Shown here in pieces: positions 1 through 10,654 of a DNA stretch of 64,000 nucleotides. The stretch's first letter is position 1; every line of letters begins with the position of its first letter. The notes beneath the pieces are model-generated. The model was not told the origin of the DNA. It worked only from the letters and a program-made list of their open reading frames with translations, and searched no databases. The stretch lies in the NCBI GenBank assembly GCA_019096065.1, contig JAGUCH010000001.1, positions 10,230,001 to 10,294,000 of the forward strand, in the 5' to 3' direction. This DNA is from Paracyclopina nana. Its lineage: Eukaryota; Arthropoda; Copepoda; Cyclopoida; Cyclopettidae. The translations under genes and the position numbers were made by a program.

Positions 1-674
1 CATCAGAATTCACAATGCCAGATAAAAACATCATTCCCCTTTGATTTAATGTACTTGTTAATTTTTTTTAAAAGTATAGTACATACCTATAAAACAAGAA
101 AAATTGACAATAAATAGCTATAAAATAGGCATAGCAGATTCGAAATTTGTCAAAAAAAATATTATTTTTAAATAAGTCTTTTATTAGATGAAAACACTTT
201 TAAAACAGATTCAATACTATTAATTTATTAATTAAATTATAAATACTATCTATAATAACTTATGAAACAAAAAAAATCATGTATTATTTTCACACACGCA
301 TACCATAGGATAAAATAAAAATGAAATTAAGTTGATAACGATAAGTTTTAGAGATCAGGATTTCGCAAAAATTTTATGAAACGGTTGCGTTACGCTTTTA
401 GGTATATTCTTGTAACAAGAATACCGATCAAAAATACGTACTAAATTAGGATCAAATCGGTATGGTTTGCGGATTTGTTTTGTGGGGGAGCCAGTCGGTA
501 TGTTTTCCGCCGTCCATAAACACTCTAGGTTCATGAAAACACAGATGTCATGCTAACCCCTCTTTTACAGCGCCAAATAAAACTACAGGGCTTTCATGAA
601 CAATGCATGCAATCATCAATCAAGCATGGAAAAAACACCTTGACCATTAGAGAGCATGAATAATGCATAATCAC
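1..674. other. AT-rich stretch, no exon recognised
   Basis: No coding frame with family similarity is visible. Because the gene to the right appears to splice leftwards at base 674, this is most simply intron of the CCP1-like gene, whose metallocarboxypeptidase exons would lie beyond the window edge. Confidence 0.45.
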
Positions 675-3600
675 CTGCAGGCTTGCTTGTTCTTCTCCAG
701 CAACCGTTCGACTTGGCCGATCGGACTCTGGCCCGCAACCAGATCCGGATAGGCGACTTTGGCAAACTTGATGAGCCCGTGGGTTTGCTGCGCAAATGTC
801 AAGTAGTGCTCAGTGTCGGAGACGTCAGAGCTTCGAACGTTAGGATTGGTGTGACTCTCCACAATCTGCAACACACAGAAAGCAACTATTGAACCAGTCA
901 TAAAATCAACCTTGATCACTGCAAATAACGAACACTCTCCATGGAGAGCACAAACAAAAGAATCTTTGACATGGATTACATTGGGCGTTGAATACTCCGG
1001 GAAAAACCTGGCGTAGTCTTTGGCGAGTTCCAGCTTGCCCCTCTGCTCCACGGTTTTTCCGCTGGAGGCTCCTGATGCAAATTCAGGGACGTGATCCTCG
1101 CCATCATCGTCATCCTGCGCGGCGACCTCTTCTTCTTCCCCGTCCTCATTTTCCTCGTCGTCGTCGCTTTCGTCCGATTCGGGCGTCGTTTCTCGAGACG
1201 TCGACTCGGAGGACGATTCAACTAGAAGCAATCACGGTGTTGCATTGTGCATTGTGCATTAATGCACCACGTACGTACCTTCGGGCTGCGCTTGGTGGCC
1301 TTCAGGAATCGTGAATTTCGCAGGACTGAATTCAACGTCGACCGGAAGGGGCTTTGAGTCGCAGACTTTGCACAAAACTGCGCAAGCTCTGTACAGAAGT
1401 CGGTCCCACCGTTTGTCATCAAAAATTGACTGGGTGCAAAATTCCTTCAGCCTTTCTAAGCCTTCTGCATCGAGGAACTGTTGCTTGCCAATTTCTAAAC
1501 AATCTCTGCTTAGGCATCTTTAAATTAACCTAGAAACAGGGAATTGCTCACTCGATCCGACGACGTGCTGAAAAACCGACAGGAGGCCACCTATGATCTT
1601 GACAGCCATTCGGCCTCGATCGAGAAACTTCTCGTAGCTTGCAAAAACGCCGACCAAATCATGAACGAAATTTTGCTTGGTCAATAAAAGTTGGTTTTGC
1701 CCTGTCAAATAGAATGTGTCAACCTTTGAGGTTAGCATGACAAGCTTGCGCACTTACGCGCTTTGGTGAGGTTGCCGAGGGCTTCCACTGCCACTTTGAG
1801 CCTGGGACCAAATTGGGTTCGCGCTAACTTTGTCACGATCGAAGTGACCAAGGGCACAATGCCGTCTTTTCCCAGGATGGTTGACGTCAGGCTGTTCCTG
1901 GAGAGGGCCTTCACCACCTAAATTGACGCAATTCAGTGCTGACACATTTTTCACTTGGCCCAGCCTTCACTCCTTTCAAATGCAAAATGAAAGCTGCTAG
2001 CTGCACTTTGCTGGCCGATTTTGTCGCACGCGACACTATTCGGAAATGCCTGGTTTTTTATTAGCAGCTCCTCACGAAGTGCTTTTCACGACAGCAGGAT
2101 TTTACCTGAAGGATTGGGTACAGGCTTCCGACTTTGCCGGACAAATGCTTCAAAATGGGAAACACCGTTCGGATTCCGCCCGTTTGCCGCAACCTCAGAC
2201 TGAACTTCGAATCTGGAAGCAATTAACAGCTAGCTCCGAATCAGCAATCGACATAAGCAGATGAACTACCTTTGGTCGCGAGGGCCGACAAGATCCAAAA
2301 ACAACAGACAAAGGCGTGGTCCGACAAGGAGGGCTGCAGTGGCTGCGTTGAGGGCTTGCACACCCTCAGGAGAAGCCGAGAAATCACATCGGTGGCATCG
2401 AGGTCCAAGAAAATGGCCAAGGCTGCGGGCCTCCATTCTGTCCGAGCAGACACCAACTCCCGAACGATGGCAACCAAGTTTCCAAGCACGGTCGAGTCGG
2501 AGCACTCCTCAAAAATACCAATTCATAATTTGAAAAAAGTATTAGACAGTGACAATGGATTTCGAGTCACATTAGTATGATAGCATTAACATTGATGTAG
2601 GGCGACTGTTCACTGCTGCCTATAAGCCTTGCATTTGAGCGTAAGAAAATATAGAGGGAGCTCATTTCCTGCGTTTCTGAAAATTCCTCCGCTGATCTTA
2701 GGCCTCTGAATGCAGCACCTTTTCCATTTGCTTTCATATAAAAGTTGATGATATTTTAGCATAAAACCAAAACATGAGCAGTCATTTGAAGACATTTGCA
2801 AAATATTAGTGTTTTCAGAGAATTTTCTTTTTTGCTAAAAGCATAGTTCCAATTGATATTGAGTTCTTGGGTGAATATGCCATGCACAAACAGACATTTT
2901 TTACCAAAAATGTTGTTGATAAAAATACTAATGAGTTTACTTTCATCATTTTCGAAAATACTCCATAGGTCTCAAGAAAAACTCAAAAATCCTTATTTCC
3001 CTTTGCTACGCCGCTGCGTTGATACTAGCTCTATTTTCACAATAGGGGGCGCTATTTACCCTCGACGGCAGGGGCTATTATAGGCTATAACGTCGGCCGG
3101 GAAAAGCGAACTTTTTTAAAATGGTTCAATCTTTTGAGTCAGATTTGGTTGAAAACGAAATGGGCATGATATTCTGGATGCATCCAAAGAAAGATGATGA
3201 AGAAGGATAACGTGGTATTGTTTGCATCATATTTGGAATCCTGCATTGACTGTCATTGAACATCAGAGGTTGAAAAAGTGCAAACGGCTCGGTCAAATTG
3301 CCTCAAAAAAAGTTAATCAGTTGTCGTCTATCGCAACTGGTTTGATGCATCAGCTTTATTTGGCAGCTCCGGCTAAATTGGCGCGGTGGGCAGTCCAATC
3401 ACGCCAATGCTGCTAATGATCAGCAACAGGCGAATAAGGAGACTGACCTTTCAAGAGCGAAATCACGAGAAATCGAGCTCTCGAGTATTTTTCAAGAGAA
3501 TTCTCGGCGTCCTGGTGGTCAAAGCAGTCTTTTCCGATAAATTAACTGGCCCTCCTGACAAACGATCAGACTTTCTCGGCCCAAAAAGGCCGATTTTGAG

Positions 3601-4504
3601 GAGACTCTGATAAATGTGACGATGCCACAACGCAAGTGGAGTTTGCGCAAGCAGAGCAAGTTCAGGGTTAACACCCGTGAAAGCCGAAAGCGACCCGTAT
3701 CATGTGAGTTCATCTACTCGAACATTTTTGCAGCCTCTCAAGTAGGCATAACTCTAATCCCTAATTTCGATGCTGCAATTGAAACATGATTGTCACATGA
3801 GCTGTCCATTTGCTACAGTAGTTGTTGCTCTTAAGGTCAGTGTCTCACTAACATTGCTTTCTTCCTTATTTGTTGCATCTATTTCAACACGACGTCCTCG
3901 ATTTTCTCACCTCTATCAATTTGAGGAGCGATTTCAGCAGGTCCGGGCTTTCGGAGATGGAATTGAGCAGAGTCGTGCGATTAACTGCAATCAAGTTGAA
4001 CAAGGTGAAGCTTTTTAGTTTGTTTTTTTCGGTGGGCGAATACCTGGATCTTTGGACTTGTGCACGCAAAATGCTATTTTGGACAGGATCACTCGGACTC
4101 GATTTGGGCACGTCCACGGGCATATTTTGCTCATTTCATGTTCGAGGTCGATCAAAAGGTCTTCGGCTGAAGGCTCCTCCGGCTCGGGAGAATTGCCTGA
4201 GGCCAGATAGGCCAAACTGTCCCTTGGCTGAAAAAGTTGCATAATTCGGTTGCGCTAAGTGTGTCATTTTGACGTTTGGACGAATGACAGTCGGCAAGAT
4301 TGGTCTTACGAGTGGCAACAGCGCCTGCCGACGACGTTCGAAAGACGCGATCTAGCAAAAATGCGCTTCGCTAGTTGATGTCAAGACTTGCTTCTTTCTT
4401 ATAGGCGAATTTTCAATTTTTTATTTTTGATCGCGATACTTGAACTTACCATTGTCTTCAGCCTTTGAAAGGCGGTAAGAATTGTTTTCGCTCCATGCCT
4501 TTTT
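675..4504 (-). CDS. AGTPBP1: Cytosolic carboxypeptidase 1-like (CCP1/Nna1), N-terminal half, partial
   Basis: CCP1 removes C-terminal and side-chain glutamates from tubulin in the cytosol. Eleven exons were modelled on the minus strand: 4504-4450, 4351-4310, 4227-4044, 3984-3911, 2507-2270, 2212-2106, 1917-1758, 1701-1552, 1494-1279, 1221-980 and 865-675, about 553 codons with all phases compatible. The product matches the family's armadillo-like N-terminal region in order, for example LYPILQVVKALSRNSL, then GKQQFLDAEGLERL, then CDSKPLP, followed by the usual acidic linker (exon 1221-980, long Asp/Glu run), a YARFFPE motif like the family's YEHLFPE, and KVAYPDL like EVAYPDY. The catalytic M14 domain is absent here; a CAG/GTGATT donor at 675/674 suggests it continues left of base 1, although an in-frame TGA overlaps that donor. 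No in-frame ATG precedes the 4504 exon, so the start lies further upstream, probably beyond the transposon at 4639-7801. Confidence 0.9.
2619..3085. repeat. Family J repeat, copy 1
   Basis: About 470 bp matching 51182-51650 almost end to end, including the block TTCCTCCGCTGATCTTAGG and the terminal stretch with GGGGGCGCTATTTA. Ends resemble CTATAA...CTATAG, a short possible inverted terminus. It lies in the CCP1-like intron between exons 2507-2270 and 3984-3911. No coding capacity is seen. Confidence 0.75.
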
Positions 4505-4633
4505 CTACCGTTGTAGCAGGAGCACCGCAATCATGACACTGATCGAGAAAAGGCCTGCAATAACTAAAATGTAGCATGCCATGAAATCAACTGCTTTCTC
4601 CCTCGCTCTGCTCGCAGTCGGAGCTCACGCTCA

Positions 4634-4638
4634 CTGTG
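4634..4638. repeat. Target site duplication CTGTG, left
   Basis: CTGTG immediately before the left end of the Transib-like element is repeated exactly at 7802-7806 after its right end. A 5-bp GC-rich duplication is what Transib transposases make. Confidence 0.85.
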
Positions 4639-4650
4639 CACAGAGGGGCC
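4639..4650 (+). repeat. Transib left terminal inverted repeat
   Basis: CACAGAGGGGCC; heptamer-like CACAGAG (one change from CACAGTG). Further inward, after 13 bases, is an A-rich block AATGAAAAC that may play the part of a nonamer; that last point is inference. Confidence 0.85.
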
Positions 4651-5089
4651 GTCGCTGCAATGAAAACTCTCGTCTCACTGACGTCATGATTTGAGTTGAC
4701 TGGTTAAACTACCTATTTTTGATTTTATTATAAATTATCTAATAAAGATTTAATCTTAATAATATTTGCAATGCGAAAAGTTGACATTTGAAATTTGATG
4801 ATACCATTTGAATTTTTTGAAAAAAAAGCCTTTTTTTCGTCAAAGTGCCATCACATCTTGGGACAAAATTGAATTTATATTTTTTTTAATGGAAAGCCCC
4901 GTAAAGATAAAACTTCTATGGCATGTTAAAGCTAGTTAAAGTATGATTTTTTTATTAGCACAATTTTTGCATCAACCTGCAGCAACGGGAGATATTTCAC
5001 GTTTTTGAAAAATCGAGGTTGCGTGATTTTCGCACAAAAAAAGTCGCGCTCTACGGTCAAAACAAAGCAACTTTCGAAACAGTTGCAGA

Positions 5090-7363
5090 TTAGCAGGTTG
5101 ACATGTCACAGTCATTGTCATTGTCATCGTCATCATGATCATCCTTGTTATTAGAAGCATTGTCATCATCATCATCATCACTATCATCACCATAATTGGA
5201 GGGTAAGATAGGTGTTTCCTCACACAAATCCAAAACTTCTCGAGGCAGAGGTTTTCTCTGTCTCATTTTCAGCTTTTTTGGAAGCAAATGGCTGAGCACT
5301 TTCGGATCAGATTGGTCCATGGCTCGGTTGAAAACATCTTCCGCTCTACTAGCCCATGATGTCTGCCTGGCATGACGGTTTTCAAACCCTTTTATGATTT
5401 TATTCATGGCCTCAGATCCTTCCTCAGAAAGCATTCCACATGTTATTGTAGAAGGCAGAGCTGCAATAAGTTCTTCACCATGTTCCAAAATTTTGTGTAT
5501 TGAGGGAGGAAGCTTGTACCATGAGAGCTCTTGAAAATAAATAGCCAAAATCTGCCTGCATTTAATGCCAAATTTGACAGATGATAGTGGCATTTGGCAA
5601 GACATGGCTATCCAGATGTGGTGTAGCCCTTTGACAAAATCAACTGGTACACTGCAGACTTCTGCAAAGAATTCTGCATTTTCAAATGCCCTCCTAGCAT
5701 TATTACCAGTGTTAGATGTACCAGCTCCTCCATCTCGTGGCTCTCCAATCCTGATGCCATGTTTTTCAAGAAACTTGTCATGAATAACCTTTTGCATCTT
5801 CTTTCTAGATAACTTATTCTGATCAGATCTGCACTGCCACTTCTGGAACTCTTGATTGTAACCAAGGTTAAGAACAAATTCGAATGCCCTGAGGCCAAAG
5901 TGAAGGATGGAAAGGCACATCACATTGAAAGCTTCAGGTTCAATGGCAAAAATCTGTGCTGGATCGGACATTTGGCAAGGCCTGGCTGAACAGAATGGGC
6001 AGCTTTGAGAGCTGGGGTTGTCCATGATCTCATTGACAACCTTTTGGTCACACAGACACCAATAGCCAGTGAAGTTGATGGAAATATTTGGTCTCCACTC
6101 TATGGTGCTGAGGTTTGCTAGCTCACCTCTAAGCCTTGCAATTTCAATTCCCAAGGTATCATGGTTTTCAGGAACAAACCAAAAGCTCAGTGGACGACAT
6201 GACAGTGGAGAATTGCACAATCCATTTCGGTAAATGATGACTTTGGTGCCATTCACTTCAGCTATCATTTGAAGAGGAGCCATTTGTGAGGCTAAAAGTG
6301 CTCCACCTAAAGATGCTTTGGGCCCAATTTGGTTGTACTGGCCATGCCCACGAGATCCATCTAGGCCAAACTTGAAATACAGTGTCAGTTGAACTGGGCC
6401 AGACTTGGACATGTCATCCAGTTTGTCTACCAGGTCCTGGTCCTCCAAAATTCGAAAAGCAGTGTGCTTAAGAGTGGCACCAAGAGGAGCAGATATGCGA
6501 TCGTCGGACACCTGTATTCCTTCTGGTCTAAGCTGGGCTTTAGCAGCTTGAACCTTTTTGTAGCTATAATATCAACATATTGCATAACTTAAGTACCATG
6601 AAAACTAATCTTTCCATTACCTAGGAACAACATTCTGCTTAGAGAACTTATTGACATCCTCTCTGTATTCACAGTACCTCTGCCTTGAATATGATCTGTC
6701 AAACAAGATGGACAGAGCCTCCTCAACAGACATTTCAGGTGAGGAATTAGAGTCTTTTAGCACCTTCTTAAGCAGAATTCCCTTTTCAGGATTTGAATGC
6801 AGCTCCTCAACAACATAGCCTGCAGCTGGATGACCCATACGACGGAAACTTTGAGCTGCAGCTTTGATGACAGCCCCAGGGTGTTTAGTGGATTTTCGAA
6901 CCTTAGCTGCTCCTTTCAGCTGCTGCGAAGCTGATAAAGACCTGAATGAAGTCCTGGGACGTTTCTTGGGGCTATATGATGGTTTCAGCATTTTTTTCGG
7001 AGGAGAAACATAAGGAGAATCACCAGGAGCCTCAATAGCTTGCTCAGGGAAAATGACAGATTCTGGATTGTCAAATACTTGAGCAAAACCAAAGCTTATC
7101 TCCTCATTGAAGAAGTCAAAGTGCCTCTTGAGCATCCTGGCTTTGCTTCTGGAACACTGTTTCCAAAATTTCGAAGTTGTTTGAGAAAAATACTGAATAA
7201 ATTGATGAATTTCTGAAAGCTCTTCTTCACTTAAATCCTGTTGCTTTCTGTTTAACCTTGACAAAAGACAAGCTTTGGCACTTTCACCGAATGCAGAACC
7301 ACTTGGCCAAGTAGATTGCTCTGAGATGACAGCATTCAAAAGATCACATCGCGAGAACGTCAT
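5090..7363 (-). CDS. Transib-family transposase (RAG1-core homologue)
   Basis: Two exons, 7363-6621 and 6563-5090, with a 57-bp intron (donor CCTAG/GTAATGG, acceptor ATTATAG/C), give 738 aa without stops. The second exon matches the RAG1/Transib catalytic core. FGLDGSRGHGQYNQ (Asp about 316) corresponds to the RAG1 D600 region. CPFC (about 436-439) and HKILEH (about 603-608) match the RAG1 zinc-binding CxxC and HxxxxH, the latter aligning with HKTLAH. SEEGSEAMNK followed by NRHARQ (Glu about 632) matches the RAG1 E962 region SEGNESGNK...MNARQ. GTSNTGNNARRAF is typical of invertebrate Transib-like proteins. The position aligned to RAG1 D708 reads LHFG rather than LHCD, so the second catalytic Asp is not placed with confidence. 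The first exon (about 247 aa) carries KKRPRT-type basic stretches and may bind DNA. The C-terminus is an Asp/Asn run. ATG start at 7363. Confidence 0.93.
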
Positions 7364-7789
7364 TTTTACTTGAGAAACAAGACTATCTTAAGTTTCCGGT
7401 TTATTTTTCCGCCAAAATACCGCGTTAAGCAAGGTTAATATCATGAGATTTATTAAAACCTTAATTTTGAGATAAGAACAAGATTATCTTACACTAATTA
7501 CCAAAAATTATGATTTCGTTGTTGTAGTTGTTGGAATGTTGACAAACTTAACTGATGTGTTTATGTTTCTTGATCTTCTCAGTAATTTTTGGCCGTATTC
7601 CACTGTTGCTTAGCTGAGTATCCAGCGCTGCATGTATACATTTTGAAAAACAGCTACCAGATAATAAAAATTGTCTAAAAATGCCAAAAAATACATATTT
7701 TTTTCACAAACATTAGTATCTTACCATTTTAAGATATATACACTAAACAGTGATATTCTAATAGAAAACGCGCGTTTTGGAGTATCATT

Positions 7790-7801
7790 GGCCCCACTGT
7801 G
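7790..7801 (-). repeat. Transib right terminal inverted repeat
   Basis: Reads CACAGTGGGGCC inward from base 7801; its first seven bases are the exact consensus recombination-signal heptamer. After a 12-base spacer comes CTCCAAAAC, an A-rich nonamer-like block. A perfect copy of the duplication CTGTG follows at 7802-7806. Confidence 0.88.
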
Positions 7802-7806
7802 CTGTG

Positions 7807-8842
7807 GCAAAAAGCTTACGAAATTATCCTTTGCGTTCGTGTGCTGTTGCTTTGCACAGCATCTTCACCCACAGCCTGGGCACAAGGATGGACGCTTAGA
7901 GTGGTAACGAGCTGATCGCTTGTCGATCCCTATGTGCCCGCTCACGATTCTCGAGCGTGTCCCGTAACATTCAAATGAAGTGAGTAAACCTGTCCTGTCT
8001 ATTTTTCAAGCATTTTTCAGGAGCAGCAGCCGCGGTCAAACATGTCGAGCGCGGCGCATTCACGTACGCTCTCGAGGGACATCTTTCCAGGGACGCATTG
8101 CATGACGACTGAACTGTGTATGCCTAAACCGTGCTTAAAATTTGAGCAAGTGCACTCGCTCCCATGCTAGATGTGATTGTGATGCAGGCTAGGAGACTGG
8201 GCAGTTACATGTAGCGTTTCTACGTGTCATAAAAGTAGCCAAGATATTTTTCTTCTTCCCAAAGATTCGGGACTGTTTGGTAAATTAAGTGAGCTAAAAG
8301 AAATGGATGACGGAATCGCCGTGTGCATGAGTTGCAATGGAGCTTTCCATAAATGTTTGGTGTGTTCTATTGATCAAGCCAGCTTTCTTTCACTGACGGC
8401 GAAAGGGTGATGTTTGCGTCAACCGGCCTATTACCAACTTTTTTCTTATTTAGGTTGGTCTTGAAAAAAAAGCAGATGAGGCTCATGATTCGTGAATTCC
8501 GACCTTTTTTAGCTACAGCTGGAACGCGCGTTTGCGATTACCTCAGGCTGTTAATCGTTCCGAGCAACAGATAATAATTCTCAAAAGTGTCGTTGAATTT
8601 GCTTTACTTCTGAGACGGAAAAAAGATATTTTTCGAGGCGTGGAATGGCCAAAATCTGTCGAGCTTCGCCAAGCGAGACCTAGTTTAATTAAACAACATC
8701 ATTTTTTCCTACTCATTCCTTGCCAAGATGTCCCGTTCCGTTGATGACTTGTCAATTTTTACATTGGAACAGCACAAGTGTTTAAATTCCCTAAAACATT
8801 TGTGACACATTAGTGTGTTGTCAGTTGCATTTTTACGGTATC
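7807..8842. other. Spacer between transposon and SETD7-like gene
   Basis: No exon could be confirmed. The first exon or promoter of the leftward CCP1-like gene and the promoter of the rightward SETD7-like gene may both be here. 8041-8110 is locally CG-rich with a minus-strand ATG around 8094, but its donor does not give the phase needed by the next known exon. Confidence 0.3.
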
Positions 8843-10298
8843 ATGGAAAGATTGTTGCTTTTCTTTAGCGCAATTTTCTGGGTCATTGAATCTTGTGCTG
8901 GAGATCGTGCGTTTTCAACACTTTGTTCGCTACGAAATGAGCAGAAATGGTCGAAAAACGATTCGCATCAATTCATTAAAGATTGGTTACGTAGTGCTCA
9001 AGTCGATGGACTGAGCACTAGTCATACGATCCAATTGCACTCCTTTGGGAACACCACTGTTATTGATCTCATTACTGAATTAGAGGATGGCTCCCCTAAA
9101 GGCAAGGGTTGGAAAATAGCTGCTCATTACGAGCATGAGCGTATTTTTCACTCTGGCTATTTATATGGCACTCTTGATAGCAGCAGCAAGATGACAGGTA
9201 AGTCGACGGCTTTTTCCGCTTGCGAGGTAGGTTACTTATTCATATTTCTAGAAAACATTTGTGCTTCTCTTTTGCAGGGTCTGATATTGTATACGTTTAC
9301 CCAGATTTCAAGACAGCACTAGTGGGAATATTTAGCAAAGATGTCATGATCGAGGCTAGAGAGGCGAAAATTATTGCTCATAAATGTCGAGATGGAATTT
9401 TAGACATCAAAATTACGTCGCCTAACTCGGCCGCTCGGCCTGTATTTGCGTACGATCCACCCGCCAGCTTTTTTCGAATAAGCAAAACTGTAACACAATT
9501 GCGCTAACAACCAATGCAATGCAAATTTAGCTACTGCTTCAAAATAGCCTACAGTTCGGGATCCAATGGAGGCAAAAAATATTTTCATCAAAGTTGGAGA
9601 CCATGGTGATGCAATGTGGGCCAAACGAGACTTCGAGCCAAATGACGTAATTGCATATTACAACGGACTTTGGTACGAGAAGAAGTTCATTAACTGGAGC
9701 AACATGACTGATGATGAAATGTACGTTTTTCACTTTTTAGCAGAGAGCCCACAAGCACATTATACCCTCAGCATGATCAGCTTAAGGCTCAACAGCTTAT
9801 GCCACACTCTTTTTTTAACATAGATTTATTTAGTTAGGCTTGTTGGCAAGCAATCAGCAGAAATGTTCCCATTTAAAGTCACTATTTTGCGAAAATAGCG
9901 ATCACCTGCTTTCAAACTTCAGTTGACGGGTGCCTGGGGCTCTTGAATTTGCTGGTTGTCTGTCTCACAGTCATTCGCTCTAATGAAGGTGGGCATTTCA
10001 CAAAAACTTGATCGGCATGGATGACGTTTGGGATATGAACATTCCCCAAGAATACTGGCGTCTGGAGAAGTATCGGGCAACGCTGGGCCACAAAGTCAAT
10101 CATAGCTTTACCAAGGCCAATACTTGGTTTGGATCTGCTCATCATCCAAGGTTTGGACGAGTTCGAACGATTACTGCTCTTTCGCCCATCAAGAAGAACG
10201 AGGAGTGCCTTATAGATTACCAATATAGCATCAAGGACAACGTGCCACTTTGGTACAAACATGCTTACGTTCAGGAAGTTGGCCTAATTCCTCCTTAA
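8843..10298 (+). CDS. SETD7-like lysine methyltransferase with signal-peptide-like N-terminus
   Basis: Four exons, 8843-9197, 9278-9489, 9548-9720 and 9989-10298, give about 349 aa; introns are 58-268 bp. From residue about 119 on it follows SETD7: SDIVYVYPDFKTAL matches the MTYVYPDERTAL block, then the SET domain with VIAYYNG (SETD7 Tyr245 position), LGHKVNHSFT (the NHS cofactor and active-site motif), HHPRFG and CLIDYQY (Tyr335 position). The Tyr305 position appears to be Trp or Phe. SETD7 is a nuclear/cytosolic methyltransferase of histone H3 Lys4 and other proteins. Odd here: the N-terminus is MERLLLFFSAIFWVIESCAG, a good signal peptide, and only faint traces of the MORN repeats remain. 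ATG 8843 was chosen because the frame further upstream has no ATG. Whether the protein is secreted, membrane-associated or uses another first exon is unknown. Confidence 0.88.
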
Positions 10299-10407
10299 AT
10301 GGCGGAAAGATAACGAAAACAATCCCGCAACCTAAATGTCTTTTTTCCTTAAGCCTCAAAGAGCACTTGCTTTCACTTAAATTTCAAGGTTGGTTTTCAT
10401 TTGTAGT

Positions 10408-10590
10408 AGGGTATAGATATTCCTCCGCGACTTCGTAGTACTACGTAACAGGGTGAACCTTAGAGAAAATCAACTGTACTCATTTTGTTCAATTCGCTTC
10501 ATAGAAATCCCCATGAACTGAACAAGATGGGGTCAACGCGTAACCCTATAACGTAGTAAAACGAAGTCGCGAAGGAATATCAAGAACCCT
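10408..10590. mobile_element. Family A miniature inverted-repeat element, copy 1
   Basis: 183 bp with about 45-bp imperfect terminal arms (AGGGTATAGATATTCCTCCG inward, matched at the other end by a block ending CAAGAACCCT), each including CGCGACTTCGT and an ACGTA...CCCT block. No ORF. Related copies lie at 31017-31213, 54470-54607 and a 57-bp remnant at 19273-19329. Flanking TA is common to the copies, suggesting a Tc1/mariner-mobilised element. Confidence 0.85.
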
Positions 10591-10654
10591 AATTTGAAGT
10601 CACAATATGTGAGCTAAGATGATCTATAGATGTGGGCCTTATAGGTGACAATTA

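Larger units (their letters stand above)
4639..7801 (-). mobile_element. Complete Transib/RAG1-type DNA transposon
   Basis: A 3,163-bp element. The left end reads CACAGAGGGGCC (4639-4650) and the right end, read inward on the other strand, CACAGTGGGGCC (7801-7790), 11 of 12 identical. Both begin with a version of the CACAGTG heptamer shared by Transib elements and V(D)J recombination signals. The flanking 5 bp are CTGTG on both sides. Inside, on the minus strand, is one intact two-exon transposase gene. Intact ends, a perfect duplication and an open frame suggest a recent insertion. It sits between the CCP1-like coding exons and their presumed upstream start, and just upstream of the SETD7-like gene. 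Confidence 0.92.

Noticed and set aside
976-1221. Alternative basic reading frame in the acidic-linker exon of the CCP1-like gene
   Set aside because: The acidic frame joins in phase to both neighbouring exons and matches the family; the basic frame does not.
4632-4638. CACTGTG just left of the transposon as a possible terminal heptamer
   Set aside because: CTGTG here is the target duplication, matched at 7802-7806; the true end is CACAGAGGGGCC at 4639.
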